Shown here piece by piece: positions 34,361 to 43,125 of a DNA stretch of 64,000 nt (the stretch's first letter is position 1; each line of letters opens with the position of its first letter). The notes beneath the pieces were generated by a model that saw only the letters and a program-made list of their open reading frames with translations, did no database searches and was not told where the DNA came from. A program made the position numbers and the translations under genes. The stretch is from UBA288 sp050178135 (lineage in GTDB: Archaea > Halobacteriota > Methanomicrobia > Methanomicrobiales > Methanospirillaceae). Location of the stretch: contig JBFXGJ010000001.1 in the NCBI GenBank assembly GCA_050178135.1, positions 1 to 64,000 on the forward strand, read 5' to 3'.

Positions 34361-34572
34361 CGTCTCGCACGGGATCTGTGGATGCCGGGGGCGCATTAAC
34401 ATGTCTGTCGGTCTATCCGGTTGCCTGGGGCTGGTCGTTGCCGGTTCTGGGAGGATTTGGCCCGGGTCCGCCGGGAGAATGTGGCCGGCCCGCAGATTGA
34501 TAACCGATCCACGGCAACGTATGCCGCGGGACCGATGATGCATGAAGATAGAATGAAACGGGGAGGAGCTGC

Positions 34573-35352
34573 GTGGGGGCACGGCACGGTCAGCATTTTC
34601 TGAACGACTCCGATGCCGTGAGCCGGATCGTCGATGCGTGGCCGGTCGAGGGTCGCCACGTCCTGGAGATCGGTCCAGGTCGGGGAGTCCTCACGTCCGC
34701 TCTCCTGGATGCGGGTGCCCAAGTCGACGCGATCGAGTTCGACCCCCGGCTGGTGGAGCACCTGGAAGCCCGGTTCTCCCGTGAGATCTCCGAGGGGCGG
34801 CTCGTCCTCCACCAGGGGGATGCAGCCCGGCATCCCTGGCCTCCGTTCGAGGTGATGGTCTCGAACCTGCCCTATGCGATCTCCTCCCCGGTCATCTTTC
34901 GCCTTCTCGAGACGCCCTATGTGGCGGCCGTCCTGATGTTCCAGCGCGAGTTCGCCGAGCGGATGCGAGCGTTCGTCGGGACCCCGGACTGTGGCCGGCT
35001 CTCGGTGATGGTCCAGACCTATGCCCGTGTCGAGGCCTGTTTCGTCCTCCCCCCCTCGTCGTTCTCGCCGCCGCCCGATGTGGACTCGATGGTGGTCCGG
35101 ATCACCCCCCGCGATCCCCTGTTCCCCATCGCCGACCCGGAGGTCTACGGTCGGGTGGTCCGCGCGCTCTTTATGCAGCGGCGAAAGACCGTTCGCAACG
35201 GGTTGAGGGCCGCCTCCGGTCTTTTTGGTGCGTCTGTCATCCACCACCTGCTGGATGTGCTCCCGGACGAGATCCTCTCAAGTCGGGCTGAAGCTCTCTA
35301 TCTGGAGGACTACGCAACGATCGCGAATCTTGTCAGCGCTTTCTCAGGGTAG
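34573..35352 (+). CDS. ksgA: 16S rRNA dimethyladenosine transferase (KsgA/Dim1)
   Basis: A 259-residue enzyme that dimethylates two adjacent adenines at the 3' end of 16S rRNA late in 30S assembly. Motifs: GQHFLND (6-12), the SAM loop EIGPGRGVLT (32-41), VDAIEFDPRL, the catalytic NLPYAISSP (about 97-105) and a C-terminal RRKTVRNGLR. It begins with GTG five bases after GGGAGGA. It belongs to the L21e-rpoF-DUF655-ksgA cluster. Confidence 0.95.
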   Translation: MGARHGQHFLNDSDAVSRIVDAWPVEGRHVLEIGPGRGVLTSALLDAGAQVDAIEFDPRLVEHLEARFSREISEGRLVLHQGDAARHPWPPFEVMVSNLPYAISSPVIFRLLETPYVAAVLMFQREFAERMRAFVGTPDCGRLSVMVQTYARVEACFVLPPSSFSPPPDVDSMVVRITPRDPLFPIADPEVYGRVVRALFMQRRKTVRNGLRAASGLFGASVIHHLLDVLPDEILSSRAEALYLEDYATIANLVSAFSG

Positions 35353-35380
35353 ATTACCCCCTCCTTCGGGGCGTGCCTGC
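35353..35380 (+). terminator. possible hairpin after ksgA
   Basis: CCCC-TCCTT-CGGGG-like inverted bases just after the stop codon in a 154-base gap. No strong T-run follows, so the assignment is weak. The rest of the gap to 35506 shows no gene. Confidence 0.25.
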
Positions 35381-35506
35381 CTCGTTCTCAGCAGGAGATA
35401 CGCTGCCAACATGTTAATTCCGAATGAGGACCTCTCGGGGACCAGGTCCAGACGCCCTTGTTCGGCAGGCGCGAGCATTATCAGGTGACGGTGCGGACCT
35501 TCTTTC

Positions 35507-36292
35507 ATGCCCAGCTGGGACCCGAAGGACTATTCCCAGAATGCCCGTGCGCAGGCGATCTGGGCCGACGAGCTGATGAACCTGCTCGATCTTCGAGGCG
35601 ATGAAGCGATCCTGGATATCGGATCGGGCGACGGGCGGGTCACTGCCTCCATCGCCGACCGGGTTCCGAGCGGCATGGTTGTGGGCCTGGACGCTTCAGC
35701 GCAGATGGTTGGGCATGCCCGGGCCGAGTACGGGCAGTCTCGCACGAACCTCGAGTTCGTCCTGGGGGACATGCAGGCAATCCCGTTCGCACACGCCTTT
35801 GACTGGGTCTTCTCGAACGCAGCGCTTCACTGGGCCCCCGACCAGTCGAAGGTCGTCGCAGGAGTTGCCCGCGCCCTCGTCCCAGGGGGTCGCGCCATAC
35901 TCCAGATGGGTGGTGCCGGTAATGCAGGGCCGGTTCTTGATGTGCTCAAGGGCCTGCTCGCCTCGGAACCCTGGGACTCGTACTTTCCGGCATGGGAGGA
36001 TAGGTATTCCTTCCCGGATGACTGCACCTACGCTGCCCTGCTCGAGAGGGCGGCTCTTGAGCCCGTTGAGGTCTCTCTGTTGCCACGGACCATGCTTCAG
36101 CAGGGGGCTGAGGGGCTCGCGGGATGGATACGGACCACCTGGCTCCTCTATACGGAGTCCGTACCGACGAACCTGCGCGAGGTCTTTGTCCAGGCGATCG
36201 TCCATCGCTACCTGGCTCTCCACCCGCCAGATGACGGGGGGATGGTCTCGGTACCGATGGTCAGGCTCCAGGTGGTCGCGGTTCGGCGATGA
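35507..36292 (+). CDS. class I SAM-dependent methyltransferase, trans-aconitate methyltransferase-like
   Basis: A 261-residue enzyme with the Rossmann SAM motif ILDIGSGDGRVTASIA (about 35-50), an acidic VVGLDASAQM, and VFSNAALHWAPD, a sequence typical of the Tam/UbiE-like group that methylates small molecules. The substrate is not known. It sits between ksgA and the Mtq2-like gene, which are often neighbours, and overlaps the latter by four bases. Confidence 0.82.
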   Translation: MPSWDPKDYSQNARAQAIWADELMNLLDLRGDEAILDIGSGDGRVTASIADRVPSGMVVGLDASAQMVGHARAEYGQSRTNLEFVLGDMQAIPFAHAFDWVFSNAALHWAPDQSKVVAGVARALVPGGRAILQMGGAGNAGPVLDVLKGLLASEPWDSYFPAWEDRYSFPDDCTYAALLERAALEPVEVSLLPRTMLQQGAEGLAGWIRTTWLLYTESVPTNLREVFVQAIVHRYLALHPPDDGGMVSVPMVRLQVVAVRR

Positions 36293-36861
36293 CTACTCGT
36301 CCCCTTCACCCCCAGGTCTACCCGGTCGCGGAGGACACGCTCCTGCTGCTCGAGGCAGCGTTCGCAGAGTCCAGGCCGAAGGACCGGGTTCTCGAGGTTG
36401 GGACCGGGTCTGGCCACGTTGCGGCCTCTCTCCTCGACCGGGTCAAGAGCGTCTTCGCGGTCGACATCAACCCATATGCTGCGGCTACAGCCCGGGCGAG
36501 GGGTGTTGACGTGGTCCGGACCGATCTCTTCGCCGGCCTCCGGGGCAGGTTCGACCTGGTCCTCTTCAACCCGCCGTACCTCCCTACGAACCCGGAAGAG
36601 CGGCTTGAAGATTGGCTCGAGTATGCCCTCGACGGCGGGCCGGATGGCCGACGGACGATCGCTCGCTTTCTTACGGAGCTCGACGAGGTCCTTGCACCGG
36701 CAGGCAGGGCACTCCTCCTGGTCTCCGACCTGACGGGGGTCGAGGAGGTCCAGGCCCTCGCCGGGGCGAACGGGTTTTCGACAACTCTTGTTCGGGAGTC
36801 CATGACCGAGGGGGAACGCCTGGTCGTGCTGAGGATCTGCCGGGAGGAGCACGATGCCTGA
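36289..36861 (+). CDS. HemK2/Mtq2-type protein glutamine methyltransferase
   Basis: A 190-residue methyltransferase. The start YPVAEDTLLLLEAA is typical of HemK2, followed by SAM motif VLEVGTGSGHVAASLL (about 34-49) and the catalytic NPPYLPT (94-100). The eukaryotic Mtq2/HemK2 methylates the GGQ glutamine of the release factor with Trm112; the archaeal ortholog is thought to do the same on aRF1. It overlaps the glycosylase gene by eight bases. Confidence 0.88.
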   Translation: MTTRPLHPQVYPVAEDTLLLLEAAFAESRPKDRVLEVGTGSGHVAASLLDRVKSVFAVDINPYAAATARARGVDVVRTDLFAGLRGRFDLVLFNPPYLPTNPEERLEDWLEYALDGGPDGRRTIARFLTELDEVLAPAGRALLLVSDLTGVEEVQALAGANGFSTTLVRESMTEGERLVVLRICREEHDA

Positions 36862-37723
36862 GACTATCCTGCTCGAGGTAGATGAGCCGCTCGACCTCGA
36901 TGCGACTCTCGGGTGCGGGCAGGCGTTCCGCTGGATAAAACGTGCCGGCTGGTGGGAGGGCGTGGTCGAGCGGCATGCGATTCGCCTCCGCCAGAACGGT
37001 CGGCGCCTCGAGTTCCGCGGGGCGGATGCGTCCTTCATCCGGCAGTACCTCTCGCTCGACCTCGACCTCGAGGCGGTCATCTCCTCCATCGACCGCGACC
37101 CCGTGATCCACGCCGCGATTGAGGAAGTATACGGCCTGCGGATTCTGCGGCAGCCCCTCTTCGAATGTCTGATCTCGTACCTCTGTGCGACGAACACGAA
37201 CATTCGGGCGGTCCAGGCCCGGGTGGAGGCGATCGCCTCGCACTATGGCGAACGAATTATCGAAGGAAGCAAGAATTGCCATGCGTTTCCGGCCCCTTTG
37301 GCCCTCTCTGGTGCGACCGACGAGGGGCTTCGAGCCTGCCGCCTAGGGTACCGGGCAGCCTTCGCAGCACGGACCCTCTCGATATTCACCGCCGATCCTG
37401 GCTGGTTGAGCCGGCTCTCCGCCCAACCGTATGAAGAGGCGAGAGGGGAGTTGATGGCTCTTCCAGGTATCGGTCCAAAGGTGGCGGACTGCATCTGCCT
37501 CTTCGCGCTTGAGCAGTACGAGTCGTTCCCGGTCGATGTCTGGGTCAGGCGGATCGTGGGTCTCCATTATCTTCCCGGTATCGAGGAGGGACCCGCCGGT
37601 CCGATGGTGTACGAAGAACTCCGGGCTTTCGGCAGGGGCCGGTTCGGCCGGTTCGCTGGATACGCACAGGAGTATCTCTATGGGGCCCGGGATCGTCTCT
37701 GTCCCAAGAGGGATTCGGTCTGA
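36854..37723 (+). CDS. ogg: 8-oxoguanine DNA glycosylase/lyase (OGG1 family)
   Basis: A 289-residue bifunctional repair enzyme. The N-terminal OGG domain contains LGCGQAFRWIKR. The HhH-GPD domain carries LPGIGPKVADCICLFAL with the catalytic lysine at 209 and the conserved aspartate 228 in FPVDVWVRRI. It removes 8-oxoG and nicks the abasic strand. The length is that of archaeal OGG1-type enzymes rather than the shorter Ogg2 or AGOG. It is the last gene of the run and is followed by a T-run. Confidence 0.93.
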   Translation: MPETILLEVDEPLDLDATLGCGQAFRWIKRAGWWEGVVERHAIRLRQNGRRLEFRGADASFIRQYLSLDLDLEAVISSIDRDPVIHAAIEEVYGLRILRQPLFECLISYLCATNTNIRAVQARVEAIASHYGERIIEGSKNCHAFPAPLALSGATDEGLRACRLGYRAAFAARTLSIFTADPGWLSRLSAQPYEEARGELMALPGIGPKVADCICLFALEQYESFPVDVWVRRIVGLHYLPGIEEGPAGPMVYEELRAFGRGRFGRFAGYAQEYLYGARDRLCPKRDSV

Positions 37724-37728
37724 GTACT

Positions 37729-37737
37729 TCTTTTTTC
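37729..37737 (+). terminator. oligo-T terminator after the glycosylase gene
   Basis: TCTTTTTT right after the stop codon marks the end of the long plus-strand block and the beginning of the AT-richer region up to 40382. The 140 bases from here to 37875 show no gene. Confidence 0.5.
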
Positions 37738-37875
37738 ATTGGTATCTCACTTTACTACGCTGTCTGGGATGGCCAATCGATGACGAGCTTCAAGAGGTGG
37801 GAGCACCTTCCTTTCTCCACTGGAATAGTACTCGAAGGAGAGTTCTGGGTGGTGACACCTGGCCTGGTATCCTCT

Positions 37876-38286
37876 CTACTCAGCACTGCAATTCGGCTCT
37901 TCGGGTTTGGGTAGATGAACACATGGATGAGCACGGGTTATCTGTTCCAGAATGGTGCGACCTCTGATTAAACTGAAGCGAAAGAATCCATCTTTATCCT
38001 CGCGAGTTTCTACCACGATCTCAAACTTTTTCAGGGCTTTTGCGGTTGAATCAGCCTCATCCCAGTTCTGGGCCGGTTCTGCCAATCTGGACAGAAGTGC
38101 AAGGTTGAGCCCCCGGACCCACTCGAGTGGGGTCAGATCCCACTCAATACAGTCGGCGATGCTGGCTTCGTTTAGGAAATAGACAAACTCCCCTTCCGGA
38201 GTCTTTTCGAGGCCATCAAGAATCTCCTCGACACTGTTCTGTCCGGCGCAGGCGCGACTGAATGCTCGCATTGTCTCTTCGCTCAT
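37876..38286 (-). CDS. hypothetical protein, orphan next to transposon remnants
   Basis: A 136-residue soluble protein, unrecognised. It has a helical N-terminus (SEETMRAFSRACAGQNSVEEILDGL), acidic patches and a C-terminal beta region (KKFEIVVETREDKDGFFRFSLI). GGAGA lies about eight bases before the ATG, which supports translation. The protein reads as a normal folded sequence with no low complexity. Composition is AT-richer than the core genes, and it stands alone between the glycosylase operon and decayed insertion sequences, so it is probably acquired. Confidence 0.65.
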   Translation of the reverse strand: MSEETMRAFSRACAGQNSVEEILDGLEKTPEGEFVYFLNEASIADCIEWDLTPLEWVRGLNLALLSRLAEPAQNWDEADSTAKALKKFEIVVETREDKDGFFRFSLIRGRTILEQITRAHPCVHLPKPEEPNCSAE

Positions 38287-38481
38287 TGGGATGATCTCCA
38301 GAATTGATTTTGTATTGGTCGTGCATTATATCTTTCACTCGGGGAGAAAGATGGATTGGAGTAATATCTAAGAAATGCTGGAATTTCCAAAACCCCCCGT
38401 CTCCCCGTCACTTGTCCATCTAAGGATCCTCGGAAGTGTCTTGTTCTTTCTGAAATTGATAAGCCCTGACTCCTCATAGGA

Positions 38482-39014
38482 TCATTCGTCATCCATTGAC
38501 ACATACCTTCTACCAGTCTCCCACTCCTCATGAACGTCCCTCAGGATCGCCCCGACCTGGCAAAGGAACGAGTCTCCTCTTGGAAATGCTCCCACGGCTA
38601 TTCTTCTCCGCTTGAGGTCCTTCTTGCTCCCTCCATCCCGTTCGTCGTTCAAACCCATTTTTTGATATCCTTTAAGAAAAGCTGCATACCTCATCAATCC
38701 CGTGAGACATCGTTCAACCGTGTTCGTCACTCTCCGATCTCTCCGCATATTGAGCTTGTCAGCCAGCGTCTGCAGTCGCTCCTCGTTGCCGTACGCTTTC
38801 CTGCGTCGATCCACGACCTCGCGACTGCTCTTCTTCGGGATGTTTCGGAGGATCGCTCGAATCGAATGGACCGAACACATCTACCATCAAACCCTAAGAA
38901 ATGCTGTGCCCACAGCAATCTGGACCTCCTTGTGACCATCTACGATAACAAGATGAACACCGCTCAATCCTCATTCTTTCATTCTATCAAAGAAACCTGG
39001 TCCGGGTTCTTTGA
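38482..39014 (-). pseudogene. IS256-family transposase remnant, C-terminal half (minus copy)
   Basis: Read on the minus strand from 39014, the sequence gives GFFDRMKE, stop, GLSGVHLVIVDGHKEVQIAV, a frameshift with stops, then MCSVHSIRAILRNIPKKSSR and on through VTNTVERCLTGLMRYAAF, RRRIAVGAFPRGDSFL and HEEWETGRRYVSMDDE before its own stop. The DGH core, the VHSIRAILRN block and the final HEEW are landmarks of IS256/Mutator-type transposases. The N-terminal half is missing and at least two disruptions are visible, so it cannot be active. About 200 bases downstream, to 38287, show no gene. Confidence 0.75.
38987..39014. repeat. imperfect palindrome at the junction of two transposase remnants
   Basis: TCAAAGAAACCTGG and TCCGGGTTCTTTGA are inverted copies (11 of 14 positions pair). 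Each arm encodes the same GFFD residues of an IS256-type transposase, one on each strand, so the palindrome comes from two homologous genes joined head to head at the same codons. Confidence 0.7.
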
Positions 39015-39500
39015 CGACCTGAAAGAGCGGGGATTGATTGGGGTTCAACTCGACATCTCGGATGGTCATCGGGGGATCCAGACGGCCGTCATCACGACCA
39101 TCGTGGGGGCCTCCTGGCAATGTGCCAGGTGCATACGACCCGAGCAGTGCTGAGAAACGTCCCGAAGAAGGACCCGAGAGAGAGATCGCGGACCTGCTGC
39201 GGGACGCATACGGCAACGAAGGGAGACTCCAGGAGTGTGCCGATGACCTTGCGCGACAAGGATATCGGAAGGCGGAACCGACAATAGAACGGTTTCTTTC
39301 GGGACTCCTGAATCTACACAGCCTTCCCTATGGCGCATCGGAAATGGATCCGGAAGACCATTGAAATGGAACGAATAAACCGGGATCTGAAACGGAGAAC
39401 CCGGGTCGTCGGAGCGTTCCCCTCCGATCCGTCGTTGTTGCGACTCGCTGGATCGATCCTCAGGAACTTCGACGAGGAGTGGATTACCGGCACAAGCTAG
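38987..39500 (+). pseudogene. IS256-family transposase remnant, C-terminal half (plus copy)
   Basis: From the palindrome the plus strand gives GFFDDLKERGLIGVQLDISDGH, then GASWQ. A one-base loss near 39120 shifts the frame to MCQVHTTRAVLRNVPKKDPR. Another shift leads into EIADLLRDAYGNEGRLQECADDL and TIERFLSGLL, and a third into HRKWIRKTIEMERINRDLKR, RTRVVGAFPSDPSLLRL and NFDEEWITGTS with a TAG at 39498. These are C-terminal IS256 landmarks. The N-terminal half is absent and at least three frameshifts are present. It is related to, but clearly diverged from, the minus copy. Confidence 0.75.
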
Positions 39501-39671
39501 TTGCTGATGGACGAGTGATGATGATTCGGGGAGACCGGGTCCGAGGGAAAACACAGCACTTCTGAGACGCTGCTTATCCTCATGATGAAGAGGTAACGGA
39601 CCATTCTTCGGAATCATGGTCTCTTGTAAAAAGGTTCATGAATATTCTAACGGTCGCAGGTTCCCACCTGA

Positions 39672-39839
39672 ACTCTGTTGCTGGCGATCAAGGTATACGA
39701 ACTGGACTTGTTGGCCCGGGAAGCAGTCCGTAGCCTTGGCCCGGCGTACAACACTGTCTATCGTTTTCACCATCTTTTTCGCCCCGCGATTCTGTGCATT
39801 GCTGGCCAGATCGTAGCCTTCAACTGGTCGAACCTATGA
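39672..39839 (+). pseudogene. probable IS1595-type transposase fragment
   Basis: An open stretch of 55 codons between stops encodes LLLAIKVYELDLLAREAVR, LGPAYNTVYRFHHLFR and AILCIAGQIVAFNW. It resembles the helix-turn-helix segment that follows the zinc ribbon in IS1595-type transposases (pattern LLAIKLFEL...LGLSYNTVYRLF). No zinc ribbon or catalytic domain is left. The match is from memory of the family pattern, so it is tentative. Confidence 0.4.
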
Positions 39840-40382
39840 ACCCTGGAAGCAAGTACTGCCTCTCGGTTGCGGAACCGTGAGGGACAGCTTGAAAAGAAAA
39901 GCGATTTGCCGCATTTCTCCTCGGATCAACGATCTGAGATACATCCAATCCTGGGAAAAAACCAACCACCGAAAATTCATCCATAGACCTTGAACGGCAT
40001 CGAATCGTAAGAGGATCACCACATGGGATTCGTACATCCCATCACACAATCCAAACCTTAAAATCTTAAAGGAATCGCATAAAATCACGACTCCCTTTTT
40101 TTCGTGTGTTCAATCAAACGATATGGATGAGCACTCTTTCAAATAGTTCATCCCTGATTACGAAAAATACGCCATCGCCGCATAATTTAACCTTCTTTCA
40201 GAAATCGAAGGCTTTCTTGATGTGTTCATTCTTTGAATAAACGGATTCGGCTGAGGGCATCGCGGCTCAGAAGCGCTCGCGTTCCGGTGGGGTGGGAAAA
40301 AGGAGAGGGCCGGCCAGGGTTGATCCCGTGGCGAGTCAATAAAGAGGAAGACGGGCTCTTATTCCGAGCAAGCTCCCATCGA
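39840..40382. other. AT-richer non-coding stretch
   Basis: About 540 bases with no convincing gene. Short frames on both strands lack ribosome binding sites and family resemblance. It contains several T-runs and A/T-rich segments (for example around 40090 and 40170-40220). I see no tRNA, direct repeat array or inverted repeat of note. It is probably decayed insertion DNA plus the downstream region of the aldehyde dehydrogenase gene. Confidence 0.5.
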
Positions 40383-41795
40383 CTACTCCCGTATCAGCAC
40401 TGTCTTCGTTTCGCTCCATGCCTCCAGTGCCTGCACACCGTTCTCCCGTCCGAGCCCGCTCTGTTTCGTCCCGCCGAACGGGACCTCGGGGGGAACCTTG
40501 AGATGGAGGTTGATCCAGACGAGTCCGGCCTCCAGGCGGCGTGTCGCTTCACGCATATACTTCGTGTTCCGGGTCCAGATTGACGCTCCGAGGCCGTATG
40601 GGCTTCGATTTGCCCGTATGAGCGCATCGTTCAGATCCCTGAACCGGACCAGCGGGAGCACGGGACCGAAGACCTCCTCGGAAAGGAGGCGCGAGTCCTC
40701 AGCGACGTCCGTCACCACGGTCGGTTCGTAGAAGTTGCCCGCCCCCGAGGATTCGCTCCCACCGGTGATCACAGTCCCGGTGTCAGCTTCACGTGTCTCA
40801 CGGACTAGGGACGCGATTCGCTCGAGCCCGGTAGCGGAGTTGAGCGGCCCCATCCTTGTTGCCGGTTCCATCCCGTTCCCGACAGTCAGCCTCTCCACCG
40901 CGGCGACCAGGTGGCGGGTGAACTCGTCGGCGACCGCCTCATGGACGAAGAGCCTCTTCACCGCTGTGCAGACCTGTCCGCTGTTATAAAACCGGCCGGC
41001 AACCGCCCCGGCAACGGCCCGTTCGAGGTCGGCGTCCTCGCACACGATCATCGGGTCCGATCCGCCGAGCTCAAGAGTGACGCGCTTGATGTTCGCGGCT
41101 GCAAGCACCATCACCCGTCTCCCCGTCTCGGTCGATCCCGTGAACGAGACCTTCCGGACCCGCGGTTCGCTCACAAGGGCCTCGCCGACCGTCTCGCCGG
41201 GACCGGTTACGATATTCAGCAGCCCGCGGGGAAGGCCGGCCTCATGCAGTATGGCAGCGAGGGCGAGTGGTGTCATCGGTGCAGTCGATGCTGGCTTGAC
41301 CACGAGGCTGTTGCCGCAGAGGAGGGCGGGTGCCGCCTTCCATGCAAAGAGGAGTGCCGGCATGTTCCAGGGGATCACGGCAGCACAGATGCCTATCGGC
41401 TGTCGGAGCACTTGGGCGTCCAGGTCCGGGGCGAGCCGATATAAATCGTCCCGAAAGGCCGAACCGAGCCCGGCGTAGTACTCCAGGACGTTTGCCGTGC
41501 CGCGGATTTCATCTGTCGACTCGCGGAGGGGTTTGCCCTGCTCACGGGTCAGGTCCCGTGCGAGGGCCGGCACCCGTTCGCGTATGAGGCGCGCGGCCGA
41601 TGCCAGCACGTGAGCCCGGTCTCTCGGCGACACTCTTGCCCATCCGGGTTGAGCCGCTTCGGCCGCGTCGACTGCCGAGCGCACATCTTCGAGGCCGCCG
41701 TGCGGGAGGGAAACAATCGTCTCCTCCGTTGCCGGGTTCGTCACGGTGAAGGTCCTGCCGTCGATCGCGGCGACCTGCTTTCCGTTTATCAGCAT
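40383..41795 (-). CDS. NAD(P)-dependent aldehyde dehydrogenase
   Basis: A 470-residue ALDH-superfamily enzyme that oxidises an aldehyde to an acid. Landmarks: IPWNMPALLFAWKAAPALLCGN, SFTGSTETGRRVM, catalytic glutamate in TLELGGSDP, catalytic cysteine in NSGQVCTAVKR, EEVFGPVLPLVRF and the C-terminal VPFGGTKQSGLGRENG. The substrate is not clear; lactaldehyde or succinate semialdehyde types are closest in feel. The start at 41795 has GGGAG upstream and begins the usual N-terminal strand; ATG 41840 would overlap ahcY by 14 bases. Confidence 0.88.
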   Translation of the reverse strand: MLINGKQVAAIDGRTFTVTNPATEETIVSLPHGGLEDVRSAVDAAEAAQPGWARVSPRDRAHVLASAARLIRERVPALARDLTREQGKPLRESTDEIRGTANVLEYYAGLGSAFRDDLYRLAPDLDAQVLRQPIGICAAVIPWNMPALLFAWKAAPALLCGNSLVVKPASTAPMTPLALAAILHEAGLPRGLLNIVTGPGETVGEALVSEPRVRKVSFTGSTETGRRVMVLAAANIKRVTLELGGSDPMIVCEDADLERAVAGAVAGRFYNSGQVCTAVKRLFVHEAVADEFTRHLVAAVERLTVGNGMEPATRMGPLNSATGLERIASLVRETREADTGTVITGGSESSGAGNFYEPTVVTDVAEDSRLLSEEVFGPVLPLVRFRDLNDALIRANRSPYGLGASIWTRNTKYMREATRRLEAGLVWINLHLKVPPEVPFGGTKQSGLGRENGVQALEAWSETKTVLIRE

Positions 41796-41826
41796 CCTCG
41801 AGCTCCCGCGGGACGACACCTGTTTC

Positions 41827-43053
41827 TCAGGTCCCGACATCCCAGGCCGACATGTACCGGGCCTGCTCTTCGGTCAGGGAGTCGATCTCGATCTCAAGCG
41901 AGGCGAGCTTCTCCCGTGCGACCATCTCGTCGACCTCTGCTGGGACCTCGTAAACACCACCCGCAAGATCTCGCCCGTGCGTCGCAATGTACTCGGCCGA
42001 GAGCGCCTGGAGGGCGAACGAGAGGTCCATCACCTCGATCGGGTGCCCCATCCCCTTGGGCGTCGCCAGGTTGACCAGCCTCCCCTCAGCGAGGACGTGG
42101 ACCCGGTGGTCGCCCAGGACAAAGGTCTCGATCCCGTCCCGTTGTTCGACGGCTCCAGCCATCTCGTGGAGGCGCTCAAGGTCGATCTCAACGTTGAAAT
42201 GGCCGGCGTTCGATAGGATCGCCCCGTCTTTGAGCAGCCCGAAGTGCCGCTCGTCGATCACTTTCGCGTTCCCGGTGGTCGTAACAAAGATATCGCCAAT
42301 CCGGGCCGCCTCATCCATGGGCATCACGTCGAACCCGTCCATGTGCGCCTCGAGGGCGCGCCGGGGGTCGACCTCGGTGACGCAGACGCGGGCTCCCATC
42401 CCCCTCGCCTTACGGGCCAGTCCCCGCCCGCAGTACCCGTACCCGGCGACCACCAGCCTCTTGCCGGCGATCAGGACGTTGGTCGTGATCATCAGCGAGG
42501 CGAGGGCAGACTCGCCGGTGCCATGGACGTTATCGAACGACCTCTTCATCGGCGTGTCGTTCACGGCGATCACCGGGAACTCGAGCCGCCCCTCGGCAGC
42601 CATCGCCCGAAGCCGGTGAATCCCGGTCGTTGTCTCCTCGCACCCCCCGATTACCCCCGGCAGCAGTTCACGCCGCGCCGTGTGGAGCCGGTGGATGAGG
42701 TCCATGCCGTCGTCGATCGTCACGGTAGGGCGGGAATCGAGCACCCTGTCGATCGCCGCATAGTAGTCCTCAACCGAGCAGGCATGGCTAGCGTAGCACT
42801 GAATGCCCTCGATCCCGTCGAGTGCACAGGCGACGTCGTCCTGGGTAGAGAGCGGGTTGCACCCTGTGATCTCGACCATCGCTCCCCCGGCAGCGAGGGT
42901 CCGGACCAGGTTCGCGGTCTTAGCCTCGACGTGGAGGGCCATCGCGATCCGCTCTCCCTCGAGCGGTCGCTCCTCAGAAAACCGTCGTTCGATCGCCCGT
43001 AAGACGGGCATGTACTGCGTCGCCCAGGTGATCTTCCGCATCCCCGAATCCAT
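41827..43053 (-). CDS. ahcY: adenosylhomocysteinase / S-inosylhomocysteine hydrolase
   Basis: A 408-residue SAHH-family enzyme. The signatures VEAKTANLV, GCEETTTGIHRLRAM, VNDTPMKRSFDNVHGTGES, the NAD loop VVAGYGYCGRGLA and NAGHFNVEID are present. It hydrolyses S-adenosylhomocysteine or, as shown for a methanogen homolog, S-inosylhomocysteine after deamination, and so clears the by-product of methyl transfer. The usual C-terminal KPxxYRY end is absent, as in other archaeal members. GTG or ATG choices upstream of 43053 are not better. Confidence 0.93.
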   Translation of the reverse strand: MDSGMRKITWATQYMPVLRAIERRFSEERPLEGERIAMALHVEAKTANLVRTLAAGGAMVEITGCNPLSTQDDVACALDGIEGIQCYASHACSVEDYYAAIDRVLDSRPTVTIDDGMDLIHRLHTARRELLPGVIGGCEETTTGIHRLRAMAAEGRLEFPVIAVNDTPMKRSFDNVHGTGESALASLMITTNVLIAGKRLVVAGYGYCGRGLARKARGMGARVCVTEVDPRRALEAHMDGFDVMPMDEAARIGDIFVTTTGNAKVIDERHFGLLKDGAILSNAGHFNVEIDLERLHEMAGAVEQRDGIETFVLGDHRVHVLAEGRLVNLATPKGMGHPIEVMDLSFALQALSAEYIATHGRDLAGGVYEVPAEVDEMVAREKLASLEIEIDSLTEEQARYMSAWDVGT

Positions 43054-43125
43054 GTCCCTAGTGGTCGGCGGGGAACTACATTAATCCATAACTCTCTATA
43101 ATCGGGCCGAACCATCTCTAGTACG

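Noticed and set aside
38283..38531. An 82-codon minus-strand frame between the orphan gene and the IS256 remnant
   Set aside because: No ribosome binding site, atypical composition, and its upstream end overlaps the transposase remnant. It is probably non-coding.
38530..39153. A 207-codon plus-strand frame ending in IS256-like sequence
   Set aside because: Only the final part (from about 38987) is transposase sequence; the first 150 codons are antisense to the minus-strand remnant and not a real protein.
37724..40382. Search for a CRISPR array or direct repeats in the AT-richer region
   Set aside because: No regularly spaced repeats are visible; the only repeat is the palindrome made by the two transposase remnants.
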